Position numbers and translations under genes: made by a program. From Chionoecetes opilio (Eukaryota; Arthropoda; Malacostraca; Decapoda; Majidae), in NCBI GenBank assembly GCA_016584305.1, contig JACEEZ010012922.1:295001-359000 (forward strand): a stretch of 64,000 nt of DNA, given 5' to 3'. The stretch's first letter is position 1; each line of letters opens with the position of its first letter. The notes beneath the pieces are model-generated. The model did not search any database and was not told the origin of the DNA. It saw nothing but the letters and a program-made list of their open reading frames with translations. Positions 1-10,508 of this stretch are shown here, in pieces.

Positions 1-1592
1 TAATAAGGTTGATGTACGCACCCGGAGGAACACGTTCATGACATTCCTGAGTCCTAGGTGCGATGGCTGCCGCGTCGGTGTGCCTCAGTGGTCAGACCGC
101 GGCCCGTAACAGGGGTTTTAGGCGGCCATCACGGGATACACACAACACTTCACCAAAGCCTCCGTAAACGAGTAGCCGAGTTTAATCACCCCGGGGAAAC
201 CAGGCGTGACGGAGGATCTGAACCCAAGACTGCATCAGGAGCTGAAGTGTCATGTACTGGATCGGTCACGTGAATTAACCAACAGCCTGGACACAATCCT
301 CGGGTCGTGTCGCCCGGAGTCCTGCCTCCCGCGTGCCCGTAACAACACCCGGCAGCATATTCGCGTTTTGAATACCACTCTGGCACTCCGATTCATGTGT
401 GTGAAACTGTTGGAAATTCTACAGTTTTAATTAAGGCAGACTCAAAGAAAACGCTCGCGCAGCAACACACCGTATGGTGAAAGAAACTTGCTTTTACTAT
501 GTCCTACGTAAGCATAGTCCGAGTTCTTACATGTTTATTTGTTGTGTATTTACATATATTGTTAAGATAATAGCTGCAAACGGGCGCAAAAGGAGTAAAA
601 GATATGTTTACGGGGATAAATAAGATGCGAACAGCTCACAAAGAAATTTTTAAATCATATATTGAAAAACTAAGTCCATATTCGGGATCAGCACGTACAA
701 AAGCTGCTATTAACCAAGTATTATCAAAATCTGGTGAAAACTAAATTTGGAGGCAAATCATCCATCTATCTCTTTCTCTCTCTGCCTTTGAACATTTCGT
801 AAAAAACACATTTTCATTAATATCTCTAGAACCGTAGCAGCTAGGCGAAAACGGTATATAGTACAAACGATTCAGCTTGCGACTGCCATCCCTCTGGTAT
901 AAACAGATTAAAATTGAATCAATAAATAATCCAATAAATCAAAGTTTTGAACAAGTAAAAATAAAATTTATCTAAAAAACTTGATTTGATAGGAAAAAAC
1001 AGATAGGTTCATATCGGGTAGATCTCGTTAAGCTGGACATGCGTGCGGAGATCGGAGGAAGGCAATTGAGAGAGGGGAGGAGAGGGGAGAAGAGGAGGAA
1101 GAGAGGAGGATCAGGGAAATTGAGAGTCAGGAGAGAAAACAGCAGGGAGAGTGAGAGCCAGAACTAATGAGAATGGAGAAGAGGAGAATAAAGAGGAAAG
1201 AAGAAGGGAAGGAAAGGAGTTGAAGGGAGGGGAGAGGGGAAGAGGAGAGGAGGGATAAGAGAGGATAGGACTAGAACAAAACTAATGCAATAGTACAATA
1301 TGTAAAGTAAGGAGTGAAAGAAAATAATATCATAGGGTATAAGTAATAATCAATTTTAATGGTTTTCCTTCTTAAGTATTATTATAAGTTGATTCACCAA
1401 CAAACACATGTTATATTCACTCAATTACACCAACTCTATTTCTCCCCCCAAAATTCACCACCATCACCACCACCACCTCCACAACAAAGTCACACGCTCA
1501 TCTCCCTTTCCTTTCAAGACGGTGATGTATTCCCAATCAGCGAGTGCGAGGTGACCCGTGCCGCGGGTGATTAACAGGCATGACATCAAACA

Positions 1593-1598
<6 letters not shown>
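1..1598. other. no recognisable gene; purine-rich tract inside
   Basis: I see no convincing coding region, RNA gene or repeat family here. Short open frames in the first 430 bases lack recognisable motifs. Positions about 1,040-1,260 are strongly purine-biased (GA/GGA-rich, imperfect). A GC-rich first 400 bases gives way to AT-rich sequence after 470. Confidence 0.5.
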
Positions 1599-1671
<73 letters not shown>

Positions 1672-1679
1672 GAGAGAGG

Positions 1680-1732
<53 letters not shown>

Positions 1733-1737
1733 GAGAG

Positions 1738-1801
<64 letters not shown>
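1599..1801. repeat. (GA)n microsatellite
   Basis: About 200 bases of nearly pure GA dinucleotide with a few GGA and T interruptions around 1,660-1,740. Open frames across it are artefacts of the repeat (Arg-Glu or Ser-Leu runs). Confidence 0.97.
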
Positions 1802-1997
1802 AAGAAAAAAAAAATCATCTGAAATAAAATACCGGTATCTCCTTAACTACTACTACTACTGCAGGTAAAATACGAGTATTTGTTTTAACATGATATTAAG
1901 GAAAACGGCTCCTTCCCCCCCACCTTGTCGCATTAAAAAAAACTGCCGCATCCAATAGTTAAAGAGATACACAAGTAATGGTGAGTAAAGCAATTGT

Positions 1998-2255
1998 GTC
2001 ATTTCTCAACTTTTAAGATAAATCGTTATTAAAAGAAGGTAACAAATATAAGGTTATTTGTCTGAAATGTCTATCTAATCGCATCTTGGAACTATCCCTC
2101 CTATTATTTTTTCAAGCAAACTTACTACACTAGGTAGACACTTCTCAACTGCAAGATAATTAAAACAAGGCAATAAAAAAGATTGTCTGAAATGTCCATC
2201 TTTTCGCATCTTGGAACTATCTATACGTTTTATCTTTCCAGTAAACTTACTTTTA
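1998..2255. repeat. imperfect tandem duplication, unit about 125 bp
   Basis: The phrase CGCATCTTGGAACTATC occurs near 2,081 and again near 2,206, each preceded by TCTGAAATGTCYATCT and followed by a related AAACTTACT phrase. This gives two diverged copies of a unit of about 125 bp. No coding potential is visible. Confidence 0.55.
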
Positions 2256-2362
2256 AGGGGAGGGAAGGGAAGAGAAGGGAAGGGAAAGCAAGGAGTCTGT
2301 TCTAGTGACCAACCGCACAATACAACACAACACAGCAATACGCTCGTTAATTAATTAATTAA

Positions 2363-3012
2363 AGTAATCGGCGAAACTATTTCATCATTCCTGATTTACT
2401 GCAACCAAGATATAGACATTATCGAGTATATCAACAATATGTTGCCAATATTTTGCATCAGTCACCTGTTTTTATATAAACCGCAATCAAAATATGTAAA
2501 TTCCCCGAGCTTCCAAAACACTCTTGACGACAAGCAGACGATGCACCGCGGTTCGTTAACGTCACCTGAGGTGGCCTCCCAACCTCTCGGTAATACAAAT
2601 ACACGTAAAAGTTTTAATAAATATAGTACTTGCTGAATTTTTTGGTGTTTCTGATAAATGTTTTTGGCGATATGGCATATACTTGCATCCTTTATGGGTG
2701 CCGCAAGAAAGCTGTGCCTTTCCAGAGAGCTTATCACCCGTTCCTGACCTATACGGCCACGATAAATGTGTGGAGAAGGTGGTGCGCCGGGGGAGAGGCA
2801 TGCTGTGTGAGGCAGATTGTCGCCTCGCAGTGACGTCATCAGCAAGTTTCGCGCCATGGCTAGAACCGGGCCGTTGTTTTTCCCGCGCTTTTTACAAAAG
2901 CCATGTTATTAAGGAAATAAGGCGTGGAAATTAATATTTTTGTGCGGATTAAATATTTTGAATGAACTTTCAACATAATCATGCTAAGAAAAAATGGGTC
3001 TGGACGATTACT
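2363..3012. mobile_element. TTAA-flanked non-autonomous inverted-repeat transposon
   Basis: The element is 650 bp and is flanked on both sides by TTAA (2,359-2,362 and 3,013-3,016). The left end is AGTAATCGGCG and the right end, read in reverse, is AGTAATCGTCCAG, so the termini are inverted. Its left third matches 60,286-60,720 and its right end matches 63,650-63,766, so it is a shortened relative of the larger element at the end of the window. TTAA target duplications are typical of the Kolobok and piggyBac superfamilies. The absence of a CCC-type end makes Kolobok-like the better guess. The minus strand near 2,690-2,800 may be a relic of the C-terminus of the P2X7-like gene of the larger copy. 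Confidence 0.75.
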
Positions 3013-3189
3013 TTAAGCTGCTGCTGTTATGTCTGTGTCCCTTTAAGTAATGTCGCACCGCTGCCTCCGATGCTGTCGGGGTATTCATCTCACCAAGATT
3101 ATCTCAGGATTGCATATTATTGAATTCATTTAGCATTTTGGGAACTTTGATTAATTTTTCCATAATCCCTTGCTTGTGGAGACTAGGAG

Positions 3190-3923
3190 AAGGAATACAA
3201 AGGAATACAAACATAAAGGATAGGACAGACAGCAACAGCCCTACTGAGCCAAACAAGGCTGCCTGTGTGACTTCTTTCTACCACTATAGTTTCTTCGTGT
3301 TCGAGGTAATAGAATAGCAAAGTTGAAGGCTCCACCTCACCCACCTCTCCCTCCGGCTGAGGCTGGTAAGAAAAATGTGAGAGAAAAAACACCATACAGT
3401 ATAGAAAAACTGCCATGGAATTTTATAGCAAAGATTGAAGGTGAGGCATACTCTAAACTAAAGCTAACGCTACAAAAACACAAATAAAATGAAGAAAAAA
3501 AGTTTACGTAGGGCCGAAGTAATCGAGTTGGGCAGTTGATGTTCAGTATTTATCTAGTTTGTTCTCAAACGCCCCAACCGTGTTTCTATTAACTACTTGT
3601 GCTGGAAGAGAGTTCCAAGTATCAACAACTCTATTAAAGAGAAAGTGCTTCGCTTCATGTGACCGAAATCGCTTACCAATGATCTTGTATCCATTACTAC
3701 GAGTAGTGCTTGCCTAATCAATATTCAAATAGTCGTTTATGTTAACATTATCGAAGCCATGGAACAGTTCAAACAATTATATTAAGTCTTCTCGCAGCTT
3801 ACGTTTTGACAAACTGAACTAGTTAGGTTCCATCAATCGCTCATCGTATGGCCTGTTTCGCAAGCGTGGAATCACTTTAGTAACTTTTCTTTGTACTCTC
3901 TCCAGCTTGACTATATCTTTCTA
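3190..3923 (-). pseudogene. CR1/L2-like LINE, C-terminal end of ORF2 and 3' UTR
   Basis: Read on the minus strand, 3,923 to about 3,520 encodes the end of a non-LTR reverse transcriptase protein: LERVQRKVTKVIPRLRNRPY is followed by KRKLREDL, STTRSNGYKIIGKRFRSHEA and VVDTWNSLPAQVVN, a tail typical of CR1/L2/Jockey-type LINEs. At least three in-frame stops are present. Downstream is a 3' UTR that ends near 3,194 in a short tandem (TTTGTATTCC)2, a common LINE-type tail. The protein resumes at 17,305, on the far side of the Helitron-like insertion, where the upstream part ends in CVQFWSPYSIKD. One base is missing at the join. This is one LINE copy split by 13.4 kb. Confidence 0.85.
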
Positions 3924-4449
3924 TCTAATATACTATAGGACTAGCCGTGTGTCTGTCTGTCGGTCTGTTTTGGGTAGCCGGAACTGTAAATTAAATTTTG
4001 TTGAGAAGAGGATAAAAAAATCGCAAATATATCGTAAGTGGTAAGCGGCTTGGTCCCATATCGTTTAAATAATGTTTAAGAGGGGTTTTGGGCTAAAAAC
4101 TCTTTAAAGAGTATTAGATTACAGGAAGAAATTTTGATGTAACAATTTGCCGCATTTCACTAACTCCTTAGACTCATGGACTTACCGTTCGCGTGCGTGT
4201 GTGAGTGTGTGTACGTGTGTGTGTGCGTCAGAGGTGGGCACTTCCGAATACTGCAACTTCCTGCAACGAATACTGCAAATTGCGGAGGTCCGAAATCGTT
4301 TGTGGATTTGCGGAAATGTAAATGTTTGTAGATTTGCGTTTGCGAAAGCACTTCCGCAAACGCAAATATGTCCGCAAACTCTCAATTTTGAACATGATTC
4401 CTGCGCGGCTACGCGCACAGTTAAGAGAACACTGCTTGCCCACCAGTGA

Positions 4450-5690
4450 TTCTCCCTCTTTGATCAAATGGATTTTTTGATGGCCACAGCAATCCTGCAC
4501 TCTGGGACTGAGAGTGCTGTGAAGTGTGGGGGAGGTGTATCGAGCTTCTTTCCTATTAATACAAGAGTGAGGAAAGGGTGCGTCCTTGCCCCATCACTTT
4601 TCAACTTTTGTATGGACTGGGTATTGGGCAAAGTTGTAGATCAAACTGATTGTGGGGCATCCCTCGGCAACACCAAGATCACTGATCTTGTTTTTGCCGA
4701 TGATGCAGTAATCTTTGCTGAGTCGCTTGAGGTCCTGGTGATGGCTCTTGAGGCGCTGCACGAGGAGGCAGAGCCTTTTGGGCTTGAGGTCTCCTGGCTC
4801 AAGACCAAGGTCCAGGTGTTTGGAGGCTCACTAGATGAAACAGTAACAGTCTGTTCGTGCGTGCGGCGAGGACTTTGAAATCTTGGAAAGTTTTGCATAC
4901 CTTGGTAGCGTAGTCCATGATGATGGCGGGTCACGTCAAGATGTCTTACGGCGGATTTGCATAGCCCACGGTTTAATGGACAAGCTCAGCACGAATATTT
5001 GATTTTGTCGGTACCTGTCCAGGAGGAGAAAGATCCGGATCTTCAAGTCGTTTGTAATCCCTGTCTTACTCTATGGTTGTGAGACATGGACACTAAATAG
5101 CGACTTGAAGAGGCGAATCGATGCCTTTGGTAATAAGTGTTTTCGCAGAATCATGGGGTATCGCTGGTATGATTACGTGTCAAATTAGCGATTGCACCGT
5201 GTGACTGAATCGAGGCCTATTACGTGCACAGTCCGTCAGCGCCAACTTCGGCTATATGGGCATATGGCACGCTTCTCTGAAAACGATCCTATCCAACAGC
5301 TTATATCTGTAAGATATAATCCGGCGTGGAGGAAGCCAAGAAGGCGCCCACAAGGCTCGTGGCTGGGGCAAGTTGATGTTTCCTGTTGAAAGTTGCTTAG
5401 TATGGGAAGGGAGCCTGCATGGGGACTCGCGCGTGGTGACCCCCAGGAGTGTCGTCGTAGGATGGGCGATGCAACGCGCCCCCCGGCGTATGCCCCCAAT
5501 GATTGATTGACAGCAATCCACCCCCTCTTCCAGCTGCATGTGGTCCGCCTTCTTAACCCTGATAATGTAGATGCCGTGAAATCAAGACTACTGTTCGAGG
5601 TCACGGAACAGGCTGTCTTGGATACCTCAGAAGGCAACAGCCCAGATGAAGACAAAGAGGATGAACTTTTCAGAGTGAGACATGTTAATT
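4450..5690 (+). pseudogene. hAT transposase, middle part, split by an RTE insertion
   Basis: The frame enters at about 4,450-4,495 (FDQMDFLMATAI) and continues after the LINE insertion at 5,520 with HPLFQLHVVRLLNP, then VKSRLLFEV and an acidic stretch. An HP.F.L...V.....V.SRLL pattern followed by an acidic linker is seen in hAT transposases just before the C-terminal dimerisation region. The 10-bp duplication ACAGCAATCC lies exactly at the break, so removing the LINE restores a continuous frame. The N-terminal BED finger and first catalytic residues are missing, apparently deleted between about 4,390 and 4,450. The C-terminal part follows at 7,173. Confidence 0.7.
4496..5509 (+). mobile_element. 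RTE-like LINE, 5'-truncated copy with 10-bp target duplication
   Basis: The sequence encodes the C-terminal half of a non-LTR reverse transcriptase: RKGCVLAPSLFNFCMDWVLG, the catalytic LVFADDAVIFAESLEVL, and after frameshifts the CRRFFTY-like C-terminus and an RQRQLRLYGHMARFSENDP segment. It is 5'-truncated at 4,496 and ends in an ATTGATTG-type tail. The target duplication ACAGCAATCC is present at 4,486-4,495 and 5,510-5,519. Sister copies at 32,623, 38,998, 42,636 and 61,430 have the same tail. The short tandem tail in place of poly(A) fits RTE-type LINEs, but I cannot fix the clade. Several frameshifts make it inactive. Confidence 0.9.
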
Positions 5691-5753
5691 TTATCAAAAT
5701 CTACTGTATCTTTTTTTTTTTTCTTCTCTCTTTTTTTTTTTACATTTTGTGCC

Positions 5754-6095
5754 TATAGCGCCTGTAGGCAGTGGTGACCCAGGGCTCGGATGGTAGGCTC
5801 TGGAGGTTCACTTGAGGGCTGTGATGGTTGGTCCTCGCCCGTGGTGGCGTAGGCAGGATTCTTATAGTGACGCCTGTTATTAGAGGCTCATGCCGCCCCC
5901 CTGTGTCCTCCGATGCACTCGCAATCGAAGGTAGAGTTGATGGGCAGGGCATGTGGGTGTTCTTAGGCCACTCGACGGAAAGAGTTTTCGTGCAGAAAGG
6001 TTTTGGGTTTCTTCGGGGATCGAACTCGGGTCACCGAGAACGCCAGTCTGAAACGCCAACCACTCCGCTGCCGCCTCCCCTTGCAGTTCTGTTGT
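5754..6095 (-). mobile_element. tRNA-derived SINE (family 1)
   Basis: In reverse orientation the right edge begins GGGGAGGCGGCAGCGGAGTG, giving an A-box-like GCAGCGGAGTGGTTGGC, and then GAGTTCGATCCCC, a B-box match. The body runs to GCCTACAGGCGCTATAGGCA at its 3' end, followed on the minus strand by an A-rich tail (T-runs at 5,710-5,740 on plus). Copies are at 35,227-35,551 (minus) and 39,448-40,541 (plus). It sits in what was intron or 3' sequence of the hAT transposase. Confidence 0.75.
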
Positions 6096-6362
6096 GACAG
6101 TTCATTACTCCAAATCATGATATTAGCAATATTGAGCGACATGCTGTTAAATTGTTGTAATATTTATGATATACTAGCCGCAAAGACCGCCCTCCGGGCG
6201 GACTTTTTAGCTAGCTCCTGCGGAGGGCTATTGGTGGGCCCTTGGCCCAACACCTGTGTTTGGTGGGCCTTTGGCCCACCAAACACAGACTCTTCAGATA
6301 GCCCCTTCTAACTTTCCTGAAATCATGGATGTAGAAATGTATGTATTAACGCCAACCCATGC

Positions 6363-6616
6363 ACATCACCCCCAACCCATTCACTCACCCATTACCCATC
6401 ACCCCCCACCCATTCACTCACCCATTACCCATCACCCCCCACCCATTCATTCACCCATTACCCATCACCACACACCCATTCACTCACCCATTACCCATCA
6501 CCCCCCATCTATTCCCTCACCCATCACCCATCAACCCCCACCCATTCACTCACCCATCACCCCACACCCATTACCCATCACCCCACCCATTCACTCACCC
6601 ATTACCCATCACCCTA
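6363..6616. repeat. 30-bp minisatellite inside Helitron family 1
   Basis: Repeated units read CCCATTCACTCACCCATTAC plus CCATCACCCC with small variants, about eight copies. The same repeat recurs in the other two Helitron copies (24,545-24,850 in reverse and 58,025-58,335), so it is part of the element and not an independent locus. Confidence 0.9.
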
Positions 6617-6794
6617 CATCAAGGTTTCCTCAATTCTCTCAACCACTTTTTTTCACAATTATCGCTAATAGGCTGCTTAAAAAAAAAAAAAAAGATCGGA
6701 TCATCTCATAAGTGGGCTTAAAACCTTCCCCTTGTCAACCGGGTTCCAAAAATGTGGTACATGATGGGATTCCGCCACGGGGGGCGGAACTATA

Positions 6795-7144
<350 letters not shown>

Positions 7145-7172
7145 CAAATGTATCTATTATCTCTATGCTCGG

Positions 7173-7514
7173 ATGAGCCCAGGACCCACAGCTACAGAGG
7201 ACACCAATTATACCCGCCTCTCCATCAAGATGGGGAAAGTGCTTGAGTGTTGGTGTTCAGAGAAGCAGAGGAACAAGCTGCTGAAGCAGGCCATGTCTCC
7301 CGCCTTATACCATGCCGCCTGGGTAGATGTGTTCGTTAAGTACTACACGGTCATACCCAGTTTTGCAGCCGTGAAGAGACTGTTCTCCCAGGTGTCAGAC
7401 ATCATGAAGACCAAGAGAGCGAATCTGACCTCCGAAAATTTTGAGAGATTGGTCTTCATGAAGGGGAACATGGACCTGCTAAATATGGAATTATCACCAG
7501 AGGACACTGAATGA
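7173..7514 (+). pseudogene. hAT transposase C-terminal dimerisation domain
   Basis: The 113-residue open frame ends in a typical hAT C-terminal domain: FVKYYTVIPSFAAVKRLFSQ, then VSDIMKTKRANLTSENFERL and VFMKGNMDLL. This matches the family pattern P.SAA.ER.FS......R..L...N.E.L..LK.N. It is the terminal piece of the transposase whose middle part lies at 4,450-5,690, separated by a SINE, a Helitron and a TA tract. The methionine used for the start is only a marker, since this is probably the last exon. The frame is intact from 7,173 to the stop. Confidence 0.8.
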
Positions 7515-7702
7515 GGAGTCTGATGTTACGAGTCTGATATCTTATCAATGAAATATAATTTGGAGTGTAGTGTACTTATAGTAATTATTACCCATAGTGT
7601 GCACTTAAGTTGATATATTGAGTGAGTGGTCACAATGAGGGGAAGGTGAACTGTGAGCTATATCATATGTGGGGCGCTGAGGGGTAGGTATGAAAAAAAT
7701 AG

Positions 7703-7741
<39 letters not shown>
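7515..7741. other. hAT 3' sequence and TA tract, no gene
   Basis: This is AT-rich non-coding sequence after the transposase stop. It ends in a (TA)n run at about 7,706-7,741 that was the target of the gypsy insertion; a matching TA run sits just beyond the other LTR at 16,562. Confidence 0.6.
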
Positions 7742-7745
<4 letters not shown>

Positions 7746-8674
7746 ACGACTGCGGCCTCAGCGCAACAGACTGTTCACTAAACCGTGAACCGATAGAAGC
7801 CCTCCAGCTTCTATCCAGGGAGAGAGAAGGGGCCGTAACCCTCCCTTCTTCTCTCCTCTGTTCGAACACAAAAGAATACTACCGATTACAGCCTAGGCTA
7901 CTGACAGGCCCGGCTGCATCACTAGACATACAAGCGTGAGAACACCCTCTGCTCTCACCTCCACTCTAAGTGATACTTGAAGAAATATGATGCGTAACAC
8001 TTCGAAGCCCTACCGCGGTTGTATCTCTGGGCGGTGAAACAGTGGTGATGAAAAGTTCCTCCCTGTTACGTTAAGTACTGGAGTGCACCTCCCGCCTTTC
8101 CATCCCACTGTCCCAGAAGGACCAGAAGGACCAGAAGGACAGGAAACTGGCAGTCGTGTTATGAGTAGGCCTCGCAGAACAGAGGTGAATTAGTGTACAA
8201 GCGATGTGTGTGTGTGTGTGTCAGTGTCTCCTGTCCTAGCCAAAACTTCAAAACACAGTAACTATTCGTTTCCCGCCTTCCGTCCGTCTATACTACACTT
8301 AGCACGTGGTAAGCCCGAAGGCCTCACCGGAAAGGTGGAACCAACGTGTATTCAATACAACGCATGAAATACTGCTACGTCAGACGCCCTCTAGCTATTC
8401 ACTGACTCAAGTGAATACAGTGCAAATTCCCTACACAAAGACTCAACAACTACACACGTAGCAACTCAACAACGATGGACAACAAGAAAAGCTACGGAGC
8501 AGAGCGGCACGTCTATTCGCAAGCAAGACCAGACCTCCACTGAACTCGGGCGCCGCTCGCCACGTGGGATTGAGACCCCTACCAGGGGGGGGGGGAACCT
8601 TCCCCTCTTCTCTCACTCTCCTCATCTCCTCTTCCTCAATCACTTGAGGACACACACCAGTCAGGTTCCTGGCA
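7742..8674 (-). repeat. 3' LTR of the Gmr1-like element
   Basis: It matches 15,662-16,554 over its whole length, with scattered substitutions and small indels (for example an extra AGAAGGACC repeat near 8,117). On the minus strand it begins TGCCAGGAACC. The terminal CA at the other end is mutated. A purine-rich stretch (GGGGAAGGGCG) just outside at about 8,683-8,695 is a plausible polypurine tract. Confidence 0.9.
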
Positions 8675-8675
8675 G

Positions 8676-9250
8676 GTGGTACACGCCCTTCCCCAATGGA
8701 ATTTTTTTTTCCCTGGAGCAAAATTTTCTTTCAGCCCCTCCCTCATGCAAATCTGAGCGGGACAGGCAATCAGCTATAACATTATCCACCCCTCGGATAT
8801 GTTTCACGTCCAAGTTGTACTCCTGCAGCAACAAACTCCAGCGAGTGAGATGTTGATTCTTAAACTTGAACTTCTGCAAGAACTGCAAAGGGTGATGGTC
8901 AGAGTAGACTTTGATCACCGGGCCATATAAAGGCAAGTACACCTCAAAATGCTGCAAGGCCAACATAATGGCCAACAAATCTTGCTCTATAACGGAATGT
9001 TCCGCTGAGCGGCAGTGAACTTCTTAGAGAAGAATGCAACTGGGTGTTCCTTCTGATTTCCCCCCTGTTGCAATAACACGGCACCCACGCCCACTCGACT
9101 AGCATCGGTCGCCAGCACAAAAGGCTTAGTGAAGTCAGGTGCACGCAGGATAGGATGGTGGCAGAGTAACGACTTCACTGAGTCAAAAGCCTGTTCACAC
9201 TCTGCGGACCACTTCCACTTCCTGTCCTTTCGCAACAAGTCCTTAAAGGG
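8676..9250 (-). pseudogene. RNase H of the Gmr1-like element
   Basis: Read on the minus strand from 9,250, LLRKDRKWKWSAECEQAFDS leads into FVLATDASRVGVGAVLLQQG (first catalytic Asp), VAFFSKKFTAAQRN, and after a frameshift near 8,985 LALQHFEVYLPLYGPV, VYSDHHPLQFLQ and VIADCLSRSD. This is a complete gypsy-type RNase HI domain with its C-terminal tail. It ends about 10 bases before the LTR, so no integrase follows, in contrast to standard gypsy elements. Confidence 0.88.
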
Positions 9251-9637
9251 GGCCAGCCGAGGCCCACGAGAGAGAAGGCCTGTTCGGTGGGGGTAATTCG
9301 TCACAACAGTAGTGCGCTCAGTTCAGGGTTCGCACGGTGGACTTAACTCTCTCCCCTGTAAAATGCTGTGTGTCTCACCTTTTAAGTAATCATATTTTAT
9401 ATTATTAGATTTTGAAAAATTACATAAGAACATAAGAAAATAAGGAAGCTACAAGAGGCCGTGAGACCTACACGAGGTAGTTCCTGTAGACTATGCAGTA
9501 AATTATATGCAGAATAAAGCATTACCCCAGCAAGGTTAGGAGTAAGAAAAATATATACATACATTATATACATTTTATAAACATGCATAATACAGTATAT
9601 GCATTAACAAAACTAATTTCCTTCCTTAATGATGTAG

Positions 9638-9745
9638 TCAGGTCCTAGGTCTGTCAAGCTTTGCCATCAGCTTACTCCCAGTAGCCTCATCGAAGAACGT
9701 AGTATCATATACTTGATCATCAGGTTTGAAGTGCAGGTCACATAC
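9638..9745 (-). CDS. THAP-domain protein, exon 2
   Basis: On the minus strand a polypyrimidine tract and TTTTTCAG precede the exon at 9,745. It encodes VCDLHFKPDDQVYDTTFFDE and then 15 residues to a TGA at 9,638-9,640. CDLH supplies the last two zinc ligands of the C2CH THAP finger (C-x2-H), followed by the conserved F. The exon phase matches exon 1 exactly (51 + 35 codons), giving an 86-residue protein. The AVPTIF box that usually closes a THAP domain is not recognisable. Confidence 0.7.
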   Translation of the reverse strand, partial: VCDLHFKPDDQVYDTTFFDEATGSKLMAKLDRPRT

Positions 9746-10184
9746 CTGAAAAAGAGTTGAACATTGTTAACCTCCCTTTCCATAACTCTACCGTTGGTTA
9801 TTTCCTACTTATAAATTACGGTTATTTGGATTTTTGCCAACCCTGTTGAACCATTCAAAATATTTAAAATTACCGGAAATACAAAATTAAACTTAAGATT
9901 TTAAGTATCTCGAGGCCCGACATCTCCTTAATTTTATCCCTTTAACGACTTAACAACTATCAGACCACCCCATACTCTCCGCCTCTCGAGTCGAGTGTCA
10001 ATTCAATAGCTTCAATTTCCTCTCATAACTTATAGTTACGCATCCCCTGTATCAGTTTAGTCATCCTTCAATGCACTATTTCTAAGAATGCTTTATCCAT
10101 CCTGTAATACTAAAATAATGTAAAATTCAAGCTAAACGTGCTTTATATTTAAGAAATTGATTACAACAGTAACACATTACTTAC

Positions 10185-10337
10185 CCTGCTGTTTTTATTT
10201 GGAATGTAGTGGTCTCTCATGATAGCCTGCAACCACTTGTCCGACTCATCCTCACTTCTTGGAAAAGAAAAAACACTGACTCTTGGTCCTTTTCGATAAT
10301 TCCCTTTACAATTTGTGACACAAAATATGAAAGGCAT
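10185..10337 (-). CDS. THAP-domain protein, exon 1
   Basis: The ATG at 10,337 begins MPFIFCVTNCKGNYRKGPRV, followed by SVFSFPRSEDESDKWLQAIM, and ends at a consensus donor (AGG|GTAAGT, 10,179-10,190). Cys6 and Cys10 are the first zinc ligands, F25-P26 is the conserved FxxFP-like segment and Trp35 the conserved tryptophan. Spacing from Cys10 to Cys53 is 42 residues, within the THAP range. THAP fingers bind DNA. A THAP-only protein made from a transposon could bind the ends without cutting, as truncated P-element repressors do, but that role is inference. Both exons are free of stops, unlike every other gene in the surrounding elements. Confidence 0.72.
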
Positions 10338-10508
10338 GTTTACCTCAATATATATATCTCAACTTTTCTTCTATTGGAGACACGACGTGACCTCTCACGT
10401 CCACGTCTGAATCAGCACTGATGAAATGAAGCACTACTGTTGTCTCGTCATCACTCTCTCACCCCCCCCCACCGAACAGGCCTTCTCTCTCGTGGGCCTC
10501 GGGTCAGC

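Larger units (their letters stand above)
9258..10501 (-). mobile_element. P-like inverted-repeat transposon carrying a THAP gene
   Basis: The element has inverted repeats of about 37 bp, starting CGAGGCCCACGAGAGAGAAG at each end, with a second inner repeat ACAACAGTAGTGC. It interrupts the gypsy pol between RT and RNase H. Flanking 7-mers GGCCAGC (9,251-9,257) and GGTCAGC (10,502-10,508) look like a slightly diverged target duplication. A GC-rich 7-8-bp duplication close to GGCCAGAC is what P elements prefer, and P-element transposases begin with a THAP domain. A two-exon THAP gene is inside, with no room for a catalytic domain. I infer a non-autonomous P-like element; other THAP-bearing families cannot be excluded. 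Confidence 0.7.

Noticed and set aside
58..430. Short open frames in the GC-rich first 430 bases
   Set aside because: No motif, no splice signals and no codon pattern that distinguishes them from chance frames.
1558..1827. Long open frames of Arg-Glu or Ser-Leu repeats over GA tracts (also 60,724-61,323 and 62,695-63,051)
   Set aside because: They follow automatically from a dinucleotide repeat, which has no stops in several frames.
6363..6616. Regular repeats of about 30 bp that resemble a CRISPR array
   Set aside because: Units are contiguous without unique spacers, and the same array sits in all three Helitron copies. The arrays at 41,995, 44,936 and 55,175 are also plain minisatellites.
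6256..6721. His/Pro-rich open frames in the Helitron minisatellites (also 24,486-24,863 and 57,848-58,393)
   Set aside because: They are products of the 30-bp repeat and have no start context or conserved domain.
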